Of a stretch of DNA of 15,154 nucleotides, positions 1 to 6,564 are shown in pieces. Below the pieces are notes generated by a model, which ran no database searches, was not told the origin of the DNA, and saw nothing but the letters and a program-made list of their open reading frames with translations. The position numbers and the translations under genes are program-made. Source of the DNA: Actinocrinis sp035605935 (GTDB lineage Bacteria > Actinomycetota > Actinomycetes > Streptomycetales > Catenulisporaceae); the NCBI RefSeq assembly GCF_035605935.1, contig NZ_DATNGK010000184.1:1-15154 (forward strand), written 5' to 3'. How positions within the stretch are numbered: position 1 is the first letter of the stretch; the number at the start of each line of letters is the position of its first letter.

Positions 1-318
1 CGCCGCGCCGCGCAGCACGATGCCGATGAGGGCTAAGCCCAGCGGCAATTCCAGCGAGGTGGCAATGGTCCCGAACGCGGTGGGGAAGGCGCTGAAGACG
101 CTGACGATCACGAAGATCAGCCAGACGTGGTTGGCCTCCCAGACCGGGCCGAGTGAGGCGGCGATCAGGCTGCGCTGTCCCTCCGGATCGCGCTCCTTCT
201 TCCCGCTCCAGCCCGCCACCAGGTCCCAGAAGCCGCCGCCGAAGTCGGCCCCGGCGAGGAGTGCGTAGGCGAGCAGGCTCAGCACGATGATGACGAGCAT
301 CGCGTTCACGGCGGTCAC
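1..318 (-). CDS. cydB: Cytochrome bd-type quinol oxidase subunit II, N-terminal part (runs off the window)
   Basis: The 106 visible codons on the minus strand read as the start of CydB, the integral membrane partner of CydA in the proton-motive quinol:O2 oxidoreductase. A hydrophobic first helix (LVIIVLSLLAYALLAG) is followed by the family signature GADFGGGFWDL and then PVWEANHVWLI, both diagnostic of CydB. The likely start is the GTG at 318. It shares four bases (GTGA) with the cydA stop, so the genes are translationally coupled. An ATG at 300 is a weaker alternative start. The rest of the gene, about 230 codons in the usual family length, lies beyond position 1. CydB is not known to bind haem itself; it scaffolds CydA. 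Identity is firm; completeness cannot be judged. Confidence 0.93.
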   Translation of the reverse strand, partial: MTAVNAMLVIIVLSLLAYALLAGADFGGGFWDLVAGWSGKKERDPEGQRSLIAASLGPVWEANHVWLIFVIVSVFSAFPTAFGTIATSLELPLGLALIGIVLRGAA

Positions 319-1706
319 CGGGTCACCTCCAGAGCGGGCGTGGGCTCGACGTCAGGTCCGGACTCGGGCCCAGGCTCAGGGCCAGGCTCGGCGAGTTCTG
401 GCGGAGCGCCGCTGGCGAGTCTGCGCAGGATAAGGATCAACGCGACGGCCAGGCCGAGGTAGATCAGGATGGTGGCGAGTAGTGCCCAGCCGAGCCCGGT
501 GCTCTTGGTGGCGGCGTCGGCGACCAGCATGTGCTGGTAGACGATCCAGGGCTGCCGGCCACCCTCGGTGACCTCCCAGCCAGCCAGCATCGCGAGCATC
601 GCGGCAGGCCCGCTGAACGCCGCGGCCCACAACCAGCGCTTGGTGTGCGCGATCCGTGGCACGATTCCGCGCCTGCGGCTGCGCCACCAGCGCCATGCGC
701 CCCAGGCCGCGATGAGCAGGATCGCCGTGCCGAGGCCGACCATCGTGTCGAAGGCGAGGTGTACCACAGCCGTCATCGGCTGCTGATTCGCCGGGGTCTG
801 ATCCAGCCCGGGGACTACCGCGCCGGGCTTGAAGTCCAGCAACAGGGAGAGGCCGTCCGGGATCGGGACGCCGCCGACGAGCTGATGCGTCTGGCTGTTG
901 TAGAACCCGCCGACGGTCAGCGGCACGTGTCCGGACGTGTAGTAGTGCCCTTCCATCGCGGCCAGCTTCGCCGGCTGCGTCGTGGCCACGTCGCGCGCCG
1001 CGAAATCGCCGATGAGCAGCTGAATCGGGGCCAACGCCAGGATGGCCGCCATACCCAGATTCAGGCCCTTGCGATGGTATTCATCGCGGCGCCCACGCAG
1101 CATCCCGATCGCGTACACCGCGGCCACCGCGCCACCGGTGCACATCAGCGCGGCGACGAACATGTGGGTGACCTCGGTCCACGAGGTGGAACTCGAAAAG
1201 ACGGCCCACGGATCCGCGGTGATCTTTCCGTGCGAGATCCCGAGCCCGACCGGATGGTTCATCCACGCGTTCGCCATGACGACGAAGAGCGTGGAAAGCG
1301 TGCCGGAGATGGCGATCGGCCACAGCACCAGCCAATGCGCACGGCGGGAGAGCCGCTTCCAGCCGTAGAGATAGAGGCCCATGAAGATCGCCTCGGTGAA
1401 GAAGGCGAAGGCTTCGAGCGTGAACAGCAGGCCGATCGCGCCACCGTAGGTGGACATGAAGGTCGGCCACAGCAACCCGAACTCGAAGGAGAGCACGGTG
1501 CCCGAGACCGCACCAATCGCGAAAAGCACCGCCATGACCCGAGCCCACTTGCGGGTCAGCGCTTGCCAGGCCGGGTCGCCGGTCTTTAGCCAGCGCCGCT
1601 CGGCGTAAAGCAGCAGCCAGGGCAGGCCGACCCCGAAGACGGCGAACATGATGTGGAAGGACAGGGACAGCGCGGTCTCAACCCGCGCCACGACGAGCCC
1701 GGACAA
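315..1706 (-). CDS. cydA: Cytochrome bd-type quinol oxidase subunit I
   Basis: CydA carries the haems and the quinol site of the membrane-bound terminal oxidase. I start it at the TTG at 1706 (463 aa). A strong Shine-Dalgarno run, GAGGGGAG, lies 6 nt upstream, and this numbering matches Escherichia coli CydA: His18 (E. coli His19), Glu98 and Glu105 (Glu99, Glu107), His181 (His186), Lys247 and Glu252 of the Q-loop (Lys252, Glu257) and Met322 (Met393). The open frame extends to another TTG at 1751, but those 15 codons lack family resemblance. GRQPW is present near residues 383-387. Met322 comes about 70 residues earlier than Met393, so this is a short-Q-loop form, as is usual outside the E. coli type. 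The C-terminus is a Pro/Glu/Gly-rich cytosolic tail (EPGPEPGPESGPD). It is followed directly by cydB through a GTGA overlap. Distinguishing a true bd oxidase from a cyanide-insensitive (CIO) type needs a phylogeny. Confidence 0.93.
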   Translation of the reverse strand: MSGLVVARVETALSLSFHIMFAVFGVGLPWLLLYAERRWLKTGDPAWQALTRKWARVMAVLFAIGAVSGTVLSFEFGLLWPTFMSTYGGAIGLLFTLEAFAFFTEAIFMGLYLYGWKRLSRRAHWLVLWPIAISGTLSTLFVVMANAWMNHPVGLGISHGKITADPWAVFSSSTSWTEVTHMFVAALMCTGGAVAAVYAIGMLRGRRDEYHRKGLNLGMAAILALAPIQLLIGDFAARDVATTQPAKLAAMEGHYYTSGHVPLTVGGFYNSQTHQLVGGVPIPDGLSLLLDFKPGAVVPGLDQTPANQQPMTAVVHLAFDTMVGLGTAILLIAAWGAWRWWRSRRRGIVPRIAHTKRWLWAAAFSGPAAMLAMLAGWEVTEGGRQPWIVYQHMLVADAATKSTGLGWALLATILIYLGLAVALILILRRLASGAPPELAEPGPEPGPESGPDVEPTPALEVTR

Positions 1707-1720
1707 TGTCGGCTCCCCTC
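1707..1720 (-). promoter_or_regulatory. Ribosome binding site that decides the cydA start
   Basis: Read on the minus strand, GAGGGGAG is followed by CCGACA and then TTG at 1706. The match to the anti-Shine-Dalgarno sequence and the 6-nt spacing are both close to ideal, whereas the upstream TTG at 1751 and GTG at 1742 have nothing comparable. This supports a 463-residue CydA and leaves the inverted repeat at 1751-1771 outside the coding region. Confidence 0.7.
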
Positions 1721-1750
1721 GGCCCCGTGAGGCGTGTGTCACTCCAGCCA

Positions 1751-1771
1751 ACTTCTACGTTCAGTAGAAGT
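1751..1771. promoter_or_regulatory. Perfect inverted repeat, probable BlaI-family operator between cydA and blaI
   Basis: ACTTCTAC (1751-1758) and GTAGAAGT (1764-1771) are perfect inverted arms separated by 5 bp. BlaI/MecI proteins bind as dimers to short A/T-containing dyads in their own promoters, and this is the only such dyad in the 89-bp cydA-blaI gap. It overlaps the proposed blaI -35 region and lies 45 bp upstream of the cydA start, so it could repress both directions. The palindrome is seen directly; its use by the adjacent BlaI is inferred. Confidence 0.6.
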
Positions 1772-1795
1772 TCTTTCGGCACTAGAGTAGACCTC
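1760..1795 (+). promoter_or_regulatory. Candidate promoter for a leaderless blaI transcript
   Basis: TAGAGT (1783-1788) fits the actinobacterial -10 consensus TANNNT. A weak -35 match, TTCAGT (1760-1765), lies 17 bp upstream, inside the inverted repeat. Seven nucleotides separate the -10 box from the ATG at 1796, so transcription would begin at or next to the start codon. No Shine-Dalgarno sequence precedes that ATG, which fits a leaderless mRNA. The placement also means a repressor on the dyad would block RNA polymerase. Confidence 0.45.
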
Positions 1796-2167
1796 ATGGC
1801 TAGGCTCGGCGAACTCGAACGCGCGGTCATGGACGTGCTGTGGAACACACCCGAACCGGTGGCTGCCACCCGGATCGTGGAGGAGCTGCCACGCGAGCAC
1901 GCCCCCGCGATCACCACGATCCTGACGGTGCTCGACCGCTTGGGCGGCAAGGGTTTCGTCACCCGGCAGCGGCACGGCCGCGCCTACCGCTACTCCGCCA
2001 CGACCAGCCGCGCCGAGCTGATCGCCAGCACCATGCTCGAAGCGCTCGGCACCACCAACGACCGCCGCTCGGCCCTGGTCCACTTCGCCGGCTCGGTGTC
2101 GGAGGAGGAGAAGGCGCTGCTGCGCGAGCTGCTTGAGGAAACCCCCGCCAGTTCGTCGAACGCCTGA
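1796..2167 (+). CDS. blaI: BlaI/MecI/CopY-family transcriptional repressor
   Basis: This 123-residue protein has the normal length and layout of the BlaI/MecI family. An N-terminal winged helix spans about residues 1-80 and starts with the typical LGELERAVMDVLW. It contains PAITTILTVLDRLGGKGFVTRQRHGRAYRYSA in two adjoining stretches (recognition helix and wing), followed by an acidic C-terminal dimerisation helix region (SEEEKALLRELLEE). Family members repress their targets as dimers and are inactivated by proteolysis after a BlaR1/MecR1 sensor is triggered. The M56 peptidase gene 76 bp downstream fits that arrangement. I chose the ATG at 1796 because the protein then begins at the conserved helix and a leaderless promoter fits. 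No metal-binding Cys motif of the CopY type is present, so copper control is unlikely. There is no beta-lactamase gene in the window. The divergent cydAB genes are the obvious extra target, by inference. Confidence 0.88.
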   Translation: MARLGELERAVMDVLWNTPEPVAATRIVEELPREHAPAITTILTVLDRLGGKGFVTRQRHGRAYRYSATTSRAELIASTMLEALGTTNDRRSALVHFAGSVSEEEKALLRELLEETPASSSNA

Positions 2168-2243
2168 GCGCGGCGGCCGTGGTCACGCACGTCCCGGCCG
2201 GCCGGAAAGCTGAGAGGCCGGTTCTCCCGGAGGGGTTCGGGCG

Positions 2244-3023
2244 ATGTGGCTGATCGCCGCCGCTGCCTGCGCCGTCATCGCGGTACTGCTCGCCTGGCCG
2301 GTGCCGAACGCGTTGTGCACGGCCCGCTGGACGCGCCGCTCCCCGCGCACCGCGATCGCGCTGTGGCAACTGGTCGGCCTCGTCGGCGGGCTCAGCGCGA
2401 TCAGTGCTCTGCTTCTGGTCGGCTTCGCGCCGCTGCGCCGGGATTTGGCCGGGATCAACCTGATCGCGCTGGTGCTGGCCGCGCTGCTGTTCTCCTGGCT
2501 GTTCGGGGTGCTGGCCACCTCGGCGGTGCGGATCGAGCGGCACCTGCGCCGCCAGCGCACCGTGGTGGACCTGCTCGGCCGGGCCGAGGCTGACGGCGTG
2601 CGTGTGCTCGACCATCCGGAGCCGCTGGCCTACTGCCTGCCCGGGCCGCAGCCCCGCATCGTGATCACCGACGGCGTGCTCGCCGCGCTGCCGCCGGAGG
2701 AGCTGGCCGCGGTGCTGGCGCATGAACGCGCGCACGCGAAGGGCCGGCACGAACTGGTCATCCAGCCCTTCGTGGCCTGGCAGTCCGCGCTGCCCTTCCT
2801 CGCCCCGGCCCGGCGTGCCACCGCCGCCGTCGCCGAACTGGTCGAGATGCTGGCCGACGACGCGGCCGCCGAAGTGACCAGTCGGCTGACCGTGGCCCGC
2901 GCACTGGCCAGAGTCGGCGCGGGGCGTCCGCCGGGCGTCACCTCCCCAGACCGGGCCGACGGCGCGGTCTCCGACGCGGCGGCGCCGGCCTCGGTGCTGG
3001 CGCGGGTACGCAGACTCACCTGA
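2244..3023 (+). CDS. BlaR1-like M56-family membrane metallopeptidase without a sensor domain
   Basis: The 259-residue protein has hydrophobic segments near residues 3-20, 38-60 and 72-95, then a peptidase M56 domain. The zinc motif is intact: HERAH at 160-164 gives the two His ligands and the catalytic Glu, and EMLADD at 201-206 supplies the third ligand, Glu201. In BlaR1/MecR1 this domain, facing the cytosol, triggers inactivation of BlaI/MecI. The C-terminal extracellular penicillin-binding sensor of BlaR1 is absent, and the protein ends about 50 residues after the zinc site. The activating signal is therefore unlikely to be the classical acylation by beta-lactam. Sensor-less forms paired with BlaI are common in actinobacteria. 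The ATG at 2244 has a good ribosome site (GGAGGGG, 8 nt upstream). The next gene starts 11 bp after the stop, so the two are probably co-transcribed. Peptidase activity is likely; its substrate is inferred to be the neighbouring BlaI. Confidence 0.85.
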   Translation: MWLIAAAACAVIAVLLAWPVPNALCTARWTRRSPRTAIALWQLVGLVGGLSAISALLLVGFAPLRRDLAGINLIALVLAALLFSWLFGVLATSAVRIERHLRRQRTVVDLLGRAEADGVRVLDHPEPLAYCLPGPQPRIVITDGVLAALPPEELAAVLAHERAHAKGRHELVIQPFVAWQSALPFLAPARRATAAVAELVEMLADDAAAEVTSRLTVARALARVGAGRPPGVTSPDRADGAVSDAAAPASVLARVRRLT

Positions 3024-3034
3024 AGGGAAGAACC

Positions 3035-3802
3035 GTGGTCGAACTCAAGACGCCCGGCGAGATCGAGGCGATGCGCGCCGCCGGGCGGGTCGTCGCCACG
3101 GCCCTGGCCGCCGTTCGCGAGCGGGCGACGGTCGGCACGAAGCTCACCGAGCTCGACGAGGCGGCCCGCGAGGTGCTGCGGTCGGCCGGCGCCAGTTCAC
3201 CGTTCCTGGGCTATCAACCGCGTTTCGCGCCAATCCCGTTCCCGGCCGTGATCTGTACGTCGGTCAACGACGCCGTGCTGCACGGCATCCCGACCGGTTA
3301 TCGACTCGAGGAGGGCGATCTGCTGAGCGTCGACTGCGGGGCGACGCTCGACGGCTGGACCGGGGACTCGGCGATCTCGTTGATCGTGGGGCGGGAGCAG
3401 GCGGAAGACCGGCGGCTGATCGACACGGCGTACGCGGCGTTGGATGCCGGGATCGCCGCGGCGGTCGTCGGCGCGAAGATCGGAGACATCTCGGCCGCGA
3501 TCGGCGCCGTGGGGCGTGCCGGAGGTTATGGCATCAACACGGACTTCGGCGGGCACGGCGTCGGGCACACGATGCACGAGGACCCGTCGGTGCCCAACGA
3601 GGGCCGTCCCGGACGCGGGCTGAAGCTGCGGCCCGGCCTGGTCATCGCGATCGAGCCCTGGTTCCTCGGCGGCGGCAAGGACGAATACGTGGCCGATGAC
3701 GACGGCTGGACCTTGCGCAGCGCGGACGGCAGCCGCACCGCGCACGTCGAGCACACGGTCGCGGTCACGGATAAGGGCCCGGTGATCCTTACCGCGCTGT
3801 AG
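3035..3802 (+). CDS. map: Type I methionine aminopeptidase
   Basis: This cytosolic dinuclear-metal enzyme removes the initiator Met from nascent proteins. The full pita-bread fold is present in 255 aa, a normal length for the short type I form without an N-terminal SH3-like extension. Visible metal ligands are Asp100 (SVDCGA), Asp111 (WTGDSA), His174 (GHGVGH), Glu207 (AIEPWF) and Glu239 (HVEHTV). His83 (VLHGIP) and His181 (MHEDP) are the substrate-contacting histidines. The GTG at 3035 is preceded by AAGGGAAG. Its place is unusual: the main actinobacterial map normally lies near secY-adk-infA, whereas here it directly follows a BlaI-M56 pair. This is probably an additional paralogue, which the window alone cannot prove. 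All catalytic residues are intact, so it should be active. Confidence 0.93.
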   Translation: MVELKTPGEIEAMRAAGRVVATALAAVRERATVGTKLTELDEAAREVLRSAGASSPFLGYQPRFAPIPFPAVICTSVNDAVLHGIPTGYRLEEGDLLSVDCGATLDGWTGDSAISLIVGREQAEDRRLIDTAYAALDAGIAAAVVGAKIGDISAAIGAVGRAGGYGINTDFGGHGVGHTMHEDPSVPNEGRPGRGLKLRPGLVIAIEPWFLGGGKDEYVADDDGWTLRSADGSRTAHVEHTVAVTDKGPVILTAL

Positions 3803-3853
3803 TCGGCTCTAGGGCGCGGCAATACGTCCGGCTGCGGGAGTTCTTTCGGCGTA

Positions 3854-4018
3854 TCAGCTCTTTTGAATGCGCGGATCCGCTTCCTCAGCGGCGCGCTCAC
3901 GAGCCTTGGCTGCCGCGCGGCGCTGCGGATTCTGCGAGCGCAGGATCGTGACGACGAGGGCGACGAACGCGATCGCCACGATCAGCGGAATGACCAGGGC
4001 TTCAAGGTCGTTGACCAC
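3854..4018 (-). CDS. Small single-span membrane protein, function unknown
   Basis: A 54-codon frame encodes a short N-terminus (VVNDLEAL), one hydrophobic segment at about residues 9-26 (VIPLIVAIAFVALVVTIL), and a strongly charged, Ala/Arg/Glu-rich cytosolic tail (RRAAAKARERAAEEADPR). The hydrophobic stretch followed immediately by Arg residues predicts a type III single-pass topology with the tail inside. The GTG at 4018 has GGAGG upstream, spaced at 11 nt. An in-frame GTG at 4030 would add VWRA. It lies downstream of lysS on the same strand, 115 bp after the lysS stop, and converges on map. The codon pattern (G/C third positions) and the clear membrane/charged split argue for a real gene. 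I do not recognise the family. Confidence 0.7.
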   Translation of the reverse strand: MVNDLEALVIPLIVAIAFVALVVTILRSQNPQRRAAAKARERAAEEADPRIQKS

Positions 4019-4133
4019 TGCTCGCCACACCTCCGCGGCTCATCTTGCGCGTTCCCATTCAGCGCACCGGGCGCCCGATGCCGTCCTGAACGGATGCTGT
4101 CCTTTTACTACTGTGCCACTCGCCTGCTCGGCG

Positions 4134-5654
4134 CTACGCCCCGGGTCGCACCAGCGGGAAAAGGATGGTCTCCCGGATGTTCTTGCCGGTCAGCATCATG
4201 ATCAGCCGGTCCATGCCCATGCCCATGCCACCGGTCGGCGGCATGCCGTACTCCAGCGCGCGCAGGAAGTCCTCGTCCAGCTGCATCGCTTCCTCGTCCC
4301 CGCCCGCGGCCAGCAGCGACTGTGCGGTGAACCGCTCGCGCTGGTCGATCGGGTCGGTGAGTTCGGAGAAGGCGGTGGCCCGCTCGGTGCCCAGGATCAC
4401 CAGGTCCCACTTCTCCGCGACACCCTCGATCGAGCGGTGCTTGCGGGCCAGCGGCGAGACCTCGGTCGGATAGTCCATGACGAAGGTGGGCGCGACGATG
4501 TTCTCCTCGAGCAGCCGCTCGATCATCTCCAGCACGATCTGCCCGTGGCCCCAGTTCTGCTCGTAGGGCACATCGGCCTTGTTGGCCAGCTCGCGCAGCC
4601 GCTCCACCGAGGTCGCCGGAGTGATCTCCTCGCCGAGCCGCTCGGAGATGCCCGGGTAAACCGAGATCTCCGTCCAGGGCTCGGATAGGTCGATCTCGTG
4701 CTCCGTGCCGTGCGCGTCCAGACCACGAATGATCGTGTTGCCGTTCACGGCCATTGCCGCGTTAAGAATCAGACGGCGCGTTAGATCGGCCTGCGTGCGG
4801 TAATCGCCATAGGCCTCGTAGCACTCGATGGTGGTGAACTCGGGGTTGTGCGTGGCGTCCGCGCCCTCGTTACGGAAGAGCCGACCGACCTCGAAGACCC
4901 GCTCCGCGCCGCCGACGATCAGCCGCTTGAGCGGCAGCTCGGTCGCGATGCGCAGGTACAAATCCATGTCGTAGGCGTTGATGTGGGTCTGGAACGGACG
5001 CGCGTTCGCTCCGCCGTGCACGGTTTGCAGCACGGGGGTCTCGACCTCGATGTAGCCCTCGGCGTGCATCGTGTCGCGGATCGAGCGGATCATCGCAGCC
5101 CGCTTGCGCATCATCGAGCGCGCGTCCTCGTTCACGATCAGGTCCACATACCGCTGCCGCACCCGCGCCTCCGGGTCGGACAGGCCCTTGTGCTTGTCCG
5201 GCAGCGGACGCAGGCACTTGGAGGTGATCTCCCAGGAGCCGACCAGGATCGACAGCTCGCCGCGCCGCGAGGTGATCACCTCGCCGGTGACGCCGACGTG
5301 GTCGCCGAGGTCGATGTCCGTCTTCCAGTCGGCCAGCGACTGCGCGCCGACCCGGTCGAGCGAGACCATCAGCTGGATCTCCGCCTCGGCCTCACGGACT
5401 GTGGCGAAGCACAGCTTGCCGCCGGTGCGCGAGAGCAGCACCCGTCCGGCGATGGACACGGTCTCGCCGGTCGCGGTGTCCGGGTCCAGGCCCTGGTACT
5501 TCTCGCGCACCTCGGCGATCGTCCCGGTACGCGGATAGCCGACCGGGTACGGATCGGCGCCGCGCGCCTTGATCCGGTCCAGCTTCTCCCGCCGGACCCG
5601 CATCTGCTCGGGTTCCTCGGACTGGGGGCTGCTGGCGGTCGGCTCGTCGCTCAT
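4134..5654 (-). CDS. lysS: Lysyl-tRNA synthetase, class II
   Basis: The enzyme charges tRNA-Lys with lysine using ATP, in the cytosol. From the ATG at 5654 it is 506 aa, almost the length of Escherichia coli LysS. Order: an N-terminal helix (REKLDRIKARGADPYP), an OB-fold anticodon-binding domain at about 60-150 (SIAGRVLLSRTGGKLCF), motif 1 around residue 205 (VETPVLQTVHGGANARPF), motif 2 at about 253-275 (RVFEVGRLFRNEG, THNPEFT) and motif 3 near the C-terminus (GMGMGMDRLIMML). All are intact. A GTG at 5660 would add two residues, but the ATG at 5654 sits 7 nt after a TATCCT box and lacks a Shine-Dalgarno sequence, so a leaderless mRNA is likely. It follows coaX by 86 bp, with two hairpins between them. 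Association with panC/coaX is usual in actinobacteria. The lsr2 and clpC genes that often follow lysS there are not downstream of it here. Confidence 0.97.
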   Translation of the reverse strand: MSDEPTASSPQSEEPEQMRVRREKLDRIKARGADPYPVGYPRTGTIAEVREKYQGLDPDTATGETVSIAGRVLLSRTGGKLCFATVREAEAEIQLMVSLDRVGAQSLADWKTDIDLGDHVGVTGEVITSRRGELSILVGSWEITSKCLRPLPDKHKGLSDPEARVRQRYVDLIVNEDARSMMRKRAAMIRSIRDTMHAEGYIEVETPVLQTVHGGANARPFQTHINAYDMDLYLRIATELPLKRLIVGGAERVFEVGRLFRNEGADATHNPEFTTIECYEAYGDYRTQADLTRRLILNAAMAVNGNTIIRGLDAHGTEHEIDLSEPWTEISVYPGISERLGEEITPATSVERLRELANKADVPYEQNWGHGQIVLEMIERLLEENIVAPTFVMDYPTEVSPLARKHRSIEGVAEKWDLVILGTERATAFSELTDPIDQRERFTAQSLLAAGGDEEAMQLDEDFLRALEYGMPPTGGMGMGMDRLIMMLTGKNIRETILFPLVRPGA

Positions 5655-5661
5655 GGGCACA

Positions 5662-5667
5662 AGGATA
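5662..5667 (-). promoter_or_regulatory. Candidate -10 element for leaderless lysS
   Basis: On the minus strand TATCCT (5667 to 5662) matches TANNNT and is separated by 7 nt from the ATG at 5654, placing the transcription start on the initiator codon. No good -35 box is seen 17-18 bp upstream, because that region forms the hairpin at 5677-5699. Moderate support only. Confidence 0.35.
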
Positions 5668-5676
5668 AGGGGCGGC

Positions 5677-5718
5677 GGGAAACGGATTTGCCGCTTCCCC
5701 GGTGGCCGGGACCGGCCA
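5677..5718 (-). terminator. Two tandem hairpins between coaX and lysS
   Basis: In transcript order after the coaX stop, TGGCCGG (5718-5712) pairs perfectly with CCGGCCA (5709-5703), closing on a very short loop. Then GGGAAGCGG (5699-5691) pairs with CCGTTTCCC (5685-5677) around a 5-nt CAAAT loop; the only imperfection is one G-U pair. Neither stem is followed by a T tract, so this is not a canonical intrinsic terminator. U-less tandem hairpins can end transcripts in actinobacteria. The position suggests separation of coaX readthrough from an independent lysS promoter. Confidence 0.4.
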
Positions 5719-5740
5719 GCGTGCAGCTGTTCTTAGGCGC

Positions 5741-6529
5741 TCAGGTCGTGCTGATGTTGCGCTCGTAGACCAGGCGTAGCCCGATCAGCGTGAGCCAAGG
5801 CTCGTGCGCGTCGATGACCTCGGCCTCCTCGAGGACCAGTGGGGCGAGACCGCCGGTGGCCACGACCGTGACGTCGTTCGGGTCGTCGGCCAGCTCGTCC
5901 GCCATCCGATTGACCACGCCGTCGATCTGTCCCGCGAAGCCGTAGAGGATGCCGGCCTGCATGCACTCGACCGTGTTCTTTCCGATTACCGAGCGCGGCC
6001 TGGCCAGCTCGATCTTGCGCAGCTGCGCGCCGCGGGCGCCGAGTGCGTCCACTGAGATCTGGATGCCGGGGGCGATCGCGCCGCCGATCCACTCGCCGCG
6101 CGCCGAGATCGCGTCGAAGGAGGTAGCGGTGCCGAGGTCGACCACGATGCACGGCGAGCCGTACAGGTGCACCGCCGCGAGCGCGTTGATGATCCGGTCG
6201 GTGCCGACCTCCTTGGGGTTGTCCACCAGCACCGGCATCCCGGTCTTCACTCCGGGCTCGACCACGAGCGAGGGGATGTCGCCGTAGTAGCGGCGGATCA
6301 TGTCCCGCATCTCCTGGAGCACGGAGGGCACCGTCGAACACAGCGCTATTCCGTCCACGCCGCCGTCGCCGACCAGGGGGTGATTGTGCATCAGACCTTG
6401 GAGCAGCACGGCGTGCTCGTCCGCGGTGCGCTGAGGATCGGTGGACACCCGCCAGTGCTCGACGATCTCCTCGCCCTCGAACAGGCCGAGCACCGTCTGG
6501 GAGTTTCCGATGTCGATCGTGAGCAGCAT
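5741..6529 (-). CDS. coaX: Type III pantothenate kinase
   Basis: This kinase phosphorylates pantothenate, the first step from pantothenate to CoA. CoaX is the acetyl-CoA-insensitive type of the ASKHA fold. The 262-aa protein shows each family motif: the N-terminal phosphate loop LLTIDIGNSQT (Asp6), STVPSV at 65-70, the GTDRIINA motif at 109-116 with the catalytic Asp111, VVDLGTATSFDAI at 129-141, AIAPGI at 151-156 and VVATGGLAPL in the C-terminal half. A GGAG lies 8-11 nt before the ATG at 6529. It follows nadC in the same direction after a 100-bp gap containing only short direct repeats. Its job continues that of PanC, encoded in the same block. Confidence 0.96.
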   Translation of the reverse strand: MLLTIDIGNSQTVLGLFEGEEIVEHWRVSTDPQRTADEHAVLLQGLMHNHPLVGDGGVDGIALCSTVPSVLQEMRDMIRRYYGDIPSLVVEPGVKTGMPVLVDNPKEVGTDRIINALAAVHLYGSPCIVVDLGTATSFDAISARGEWIGGAIAPGIQISVDALGARGAQLRKIELARPRSVIGKNTVECMQAGILYGFAGQIDGVVNRMADELADDPNDVTVVATGGLAPLVLEEAEVIDAHEPWLTLIGLRLVYERNISTT

Positions 6530-6564
6530 GGCTGGGGCTCCGGTGGGGAAGACGCCGGGAGGTT

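Noticed and set aside
1769..3850. 12-bp sequence AGTTCTTTCGGC present at 1769-1780 and 3839-3850, flanking the blaI-M56-map operon
   Set aside because: Several exact 12-bp repeats are expected by chance in 15 kb, and neither copy lies in an obvious shared structure; not strong enough for mobile-element ends.
4019..4133. Possible BlaI-type site around TTTACTACTGT near 4103-4113
   Set aside because: Only one half resembles a TACTAC-type arm; there is no inverted partner, so it does not match the dyad at 1751-1771.
4213..4231. CCATGC-type hexamer repeated three times in lysS
   Set aside because: It encodes the normal Gly-Met run of class II LysRS motif 3 and is explained by codon use.
3867..4688. 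Long plus-strand open frame (273 codons) across the map-lysS region
   Set aside because: Most of it is antisense to lysS and the small membrane protein, its composition is Arg/His/Gly-rich as expected for a shadow frame in GC-rich DNA, and no motif is recognisable.
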